This document shows, in pieces, positions 6,640 through 7,797 of a DNA stretch of 7,797 nucleotides. The position numbers and the translations under genes were made by a program. The notes beneath the pieces were generated by a model. It was given only the letters and a program-made list of their open reading frames with translations. It was not told the DNA's origin and made no database searches. This DNA is from Burkholderiaceae bacterium (GTDB lineage Bacteria > Pseudomonadota > Gammaproteobacteria > Burkholderiales > Burkholderiaceae). Location of the stretch: assembly GCA_017998575.1 (NCBI GenBank), contig JAGOCV010000187.1, positions 1 to 7,797 on the forward strand, given 5' to 3'. Position 1 is the first letter of the stretch. Each line of letters begins with the position of its first letter.

Positions 6640-6658
6640 ATGTGCCGATTCGGCACAT
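6640..6658. promoter_or_regulatory. Perfect 19-bp palindrome with a LysR-type T-N11-A box, upstream of the Bug receptor gene
   Basis: On the minus strand the sequence is ATGTGCCGAATCGGCACAT, perfect 9-bp arms about a single central base. Its core TGCCGAATCGGCA has the T-N11-A form with dyad symmetry expected of LysR-type regulator sites. It lies between the LysR stop and the receptor start, about 59 bases before the ATG. A possible -10, CAGAAT (6620-6615), would put its centre near position -41. The outer TGTG...CACA also resembles a Crp/Fnr half-site pair, though with 7 rather than 6 bp between pentamers, so the upstream Crp-type regulator is an alternative binder. Confidence 0.68.
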
Positions 6659-6677
6659 GTCCGTGCTTTTTTCGGAA

Positions 6678-7571
6678 TCAGGCCGGATCGACCAGCAGCC
6701 ACAGCCGTTCGGCCAGCGGCGAGAGCCGGCGCTTGGGCCGCACCATGCGGATCTCGAAGCCGATCTCCATGGACTTGCCGGCCACCGGCGCCAGCTGGCG
6801 GGCGCGGCAGGCGCCGCCCGCCAGCGACCACGGCAGCCACGCGATGCCCAGGCCCTTGAGCGCGTACTCCAGCAACGCGTCGGCCGAGTCGCACTCGATC
6901 ACCTCGCGCAGCTGCGGCGCCTGCGGATGGTTGGTGAGGTGGTCGTCCACCAGGCGGCCGAGCGCGAGCGTCTGGGCATAGGCGAGGTAGGGCGCCGGCT
7001 GGCGCCCGCCGAAGCCATGCGCGGGCTTGCCTTGCGCATTGATGCGCGTCACGGGCACCAGCCGGTCGCGCGCGAGCGTGCGCAGCAGGTAGTGCTGTGA
7101 ACTCAGCCGGATGCCGATCAGCGGGTGGTGATAGGCCAGCATGAAGTCGGACTCGCCGCGCTCGAAGCGCTGCAGGATTTCGCCCATCGATCCCGTGCTC
7201 ACATGCACCCGGCCACCGGCCAGTTGGGGGCGCACGCGCACCAGCCAGTCCGCGGCAATGGTGCGCGCCAGCGTGCGGCCCGTCGACAGCGTCACGCATT
7301 CACTCGCATCGCCCGGCGAGCCGCCGAGCTCGTCGCGTGCGCGCTGCAGTGCCGGCACGGCCTGCAAGGCGTGTTGCAGCAGGTTCTGGCCGGCGGGCGT
7401 GAGGGTGACCGGGCCGCCGCCGGGCTCGACCAGCGGCGTCGCGGCCCACCGCTCCAGTGCGCGGATGCGGCGCCCGAAGGCCGGATGCGTGACGTGGCGC
7501 ATCTCGGCCGCGCGCACGAAGCTGCGCGTCTGTGCCAGGGCGATGAGGTCTTCCAGCCACTTGATCTGCAC
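6678..7571 (-). CDS. LysR-type transcriptional regulator, HypT/YjiE-like
   Basis: The protein is a DNA-binding regulator with an N-terminal winged helix-turn-helix (about residues 4-62: KWLEDLIALAQTRSFVRAAE, then HVTHPAFGRRIRALE and the wing ending LTPAG) and a periplasmic-binding-protein-like effector domain (about 88-297). KWLEDL, GLGIAWLP, SDFMLAYHH and the C-terminal IRMVRPKRRLSPLAERLW resemble E. coli HypT (YjiE), a hypochlorite-responsive LysR protein; this is a resemblance from memory. The family is usually about 300 residues. I chose the GTG at 7571, nine bases after GGGAGG; the GTG at 7580 would add three residues and overlap the upstream stop as GTGA, but it directly abuts the Shine-Dalgarno sequence. 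The gene is in line with, rather than divergent from, its likely target, the receptor-hydrolase pair 96 bp downstream. It probably controls that pair through the palindrome between them. The effector is unknown. Confidence 0.92.
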   Translation of the reverse strand: MQIKWLEDLIALAQTRSFVRAAEMRHVTHPAFGRRIRALERWAATPLVEPGGGPVTLTPAGQNLLQHALQAVPALQRARDELGGSPGDASECVTLSTGRTLARTIAADWLVRVRPQLAGGRVHVSTGSMGEILQRFERGESDFMLAYHHPLIGIRLSSQHYLLRTLARDRLVPVTRINAQGKPAHGFGGRQPAPYLAYAQTLALGRLVDDHLTNHPQAPQLREVIECDSADALLEYALKGLGIAWLPWSLAGGACRARQLAPVAGKSMEIGFEIRMVRPKRRLSPLAERLWLLVDPA

Positions 7572-7576
7572 GCTGC

Positions 7577-7797
7577 TCACCCTCCCGATGCCGAGACGCT
7601 GGAACGCAGCGCCGCCAGGTCGAGCACCCGCACGCCGCCGTATTCGATGCGGATGGCGCCCGCGGCCTGCAGCGCATTCAGCGCCTCGTTCACGCGCTGG
7701 CGCGACAGGCCGACCAGGTAGGCCAGCTCCTGCTGCGTGATGCGCAGCACCTCGCCCACGCCCGGATAGAGCACCGGATTGAACAGCGAGGCCAGGC
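7577..7797 (-). CDS. Crp/Fnr-family transcriptional regulator, C-terminal end (5' part outside window)
   Basis: About 72 residues are visible and the frame stays open to the window edge, so the start and the cyclic-nucleotide-like sensor domain lie beyond base 7797. The visible part is the winged helix-turn-helix of the Crp family: ITQQELAYLVGLSRQRVNEALNALQ with the recognition helix around SRQRVNEAL, then GAIRIEYGGVRVLDLAAL forming the wing. This HTH sequence is typical of beta-proteobacterial Crp/Fnr proteins. The GTG at 7774 is internal, because the residues before it (LASLFNPV) continue the family pattern. The stop TGA at 7579-7577 overlaps the first possible GTG of the LysR gene, so the two regulators are probably translated from one message. 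Whether it binds cAMP, oxygen-sensitive clusters or nothing cannot be told without the N-terminus. Confidence 0.92.
   Translation of the reverse strand, partial: LASLFNPVLYPGVGEVLRITQQELAYLVGLSRQRVNEALNALQAAGAIRIEYGGVRVLDLAALRSSVSASGG
7581..7586 (-). promoter_or_regulatory. Shine-Dalgarno site of the LysR gene inside the end of the Crp/Fnr gene
   Basis: GGGAGG on the minus strand encodes the last Gly codons of the upstream regulator and sits nine bases before the GTG at 7571, while touching the GTG at 7580. The spacing favours 7571 as the LysR start. Confidence 0.65.

Noticed and set aside
6582..6656. Upstream extension of the Bug receptor from a GTG at 6656.
   Set aside because: It would bury the signal peptide behind 25 polar residues and starts inside the palindrome; the ATG at 6581 has a good Shine-Dalgarno site.
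6018..7100. 360-codon plus-strand frame across the receptor and LysR genes.
   Set aside because: It is antisense to two confident genes and spans the gap with their operator; no recognisable domain.
6139..7299. 386-codon minus-strand frame overlapping the LysR and receptor genes in another frame.
   Set aside because: The product is Arg/Ala-rich with no family pattern, while the alternative frames encode well-conserved LysR and Bug proteins.

Overview
The window is a compact, GC-rich bacterial chromosomal segment with no RNA gene, transposon, CRISPR array or phage gene that I can see. Base composition, a periplasmic Bug/TctC-type solute receptor, a beta-proteobacterial style SrkA kinase and an RluF-like pseudouridine synthase point to a betaproteobacterium, most likely in or near Comamonadaceae (Variovorax, Acidovorax, Ramlibacter-like). 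The placement is inferred from protein resemblance and composition, not from a marker gene.

Left part, plus strand (1-1290): the 3' end of ohr (organic hydroperoxide reductase) is followed after 36 bp by a complete srkA (stress-response Ser/Thr kinase). A strong GC hairpin at 1296-1323 lies in the short convergent gap that separates this pair from the minus-strand genes.

Middle part, minus strand (1327-4560, read right to left): an RluF-like 23S rRNA pseudouridine synthase, then htpG (Hsp90), then a small Gly/Val-repeat lipoprotein. htpG has a very convincing sigma-32 heat-shock promoter (CTTGAAA, 13 bp, CCCCAATCT) in the 93-bp gap in front of it. The lipoprotein starts only 9-18 bp after htpG stops and may be read through from it.

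Right part, minus strand (4624-7797): the C-terminal end of a Crp/Fnr-type regulator overlaps or abuts a LysR-type regulator that resembles the HypT/YjiE branch. A 96-bp gap with a perfect 19-bp palindrome containing a T-N11-A LysR box follows. Next come a secreted Bug/TctC solute-binding protein and a zinc-dependent aspartoacylase/succinylglutamate desuccinylase-family hydrolase, whose start overlaps the receptor's stop as ATGA. The simplest reading is a small regulated uptake-and-hydrolysis unit: a periplasmic receptor captures a carboxylated, perhaps N-acylated, solute and a cytoplasmic amidohydrolase-like enzyme cleaves it.

Most of the window is ordinary housekeeping and stress-response content. 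The parts worth a second look are the LysR-palindrome-receptor-hydrolase unit, the heat-shock promoter of htpG, and the uncharacterised Gly/Val-repeat lipoprotein downstream of htpG. I found no clear evidence for an entirely new system. All genes are densely packed and there is no gene-free stretch over 300 bases.
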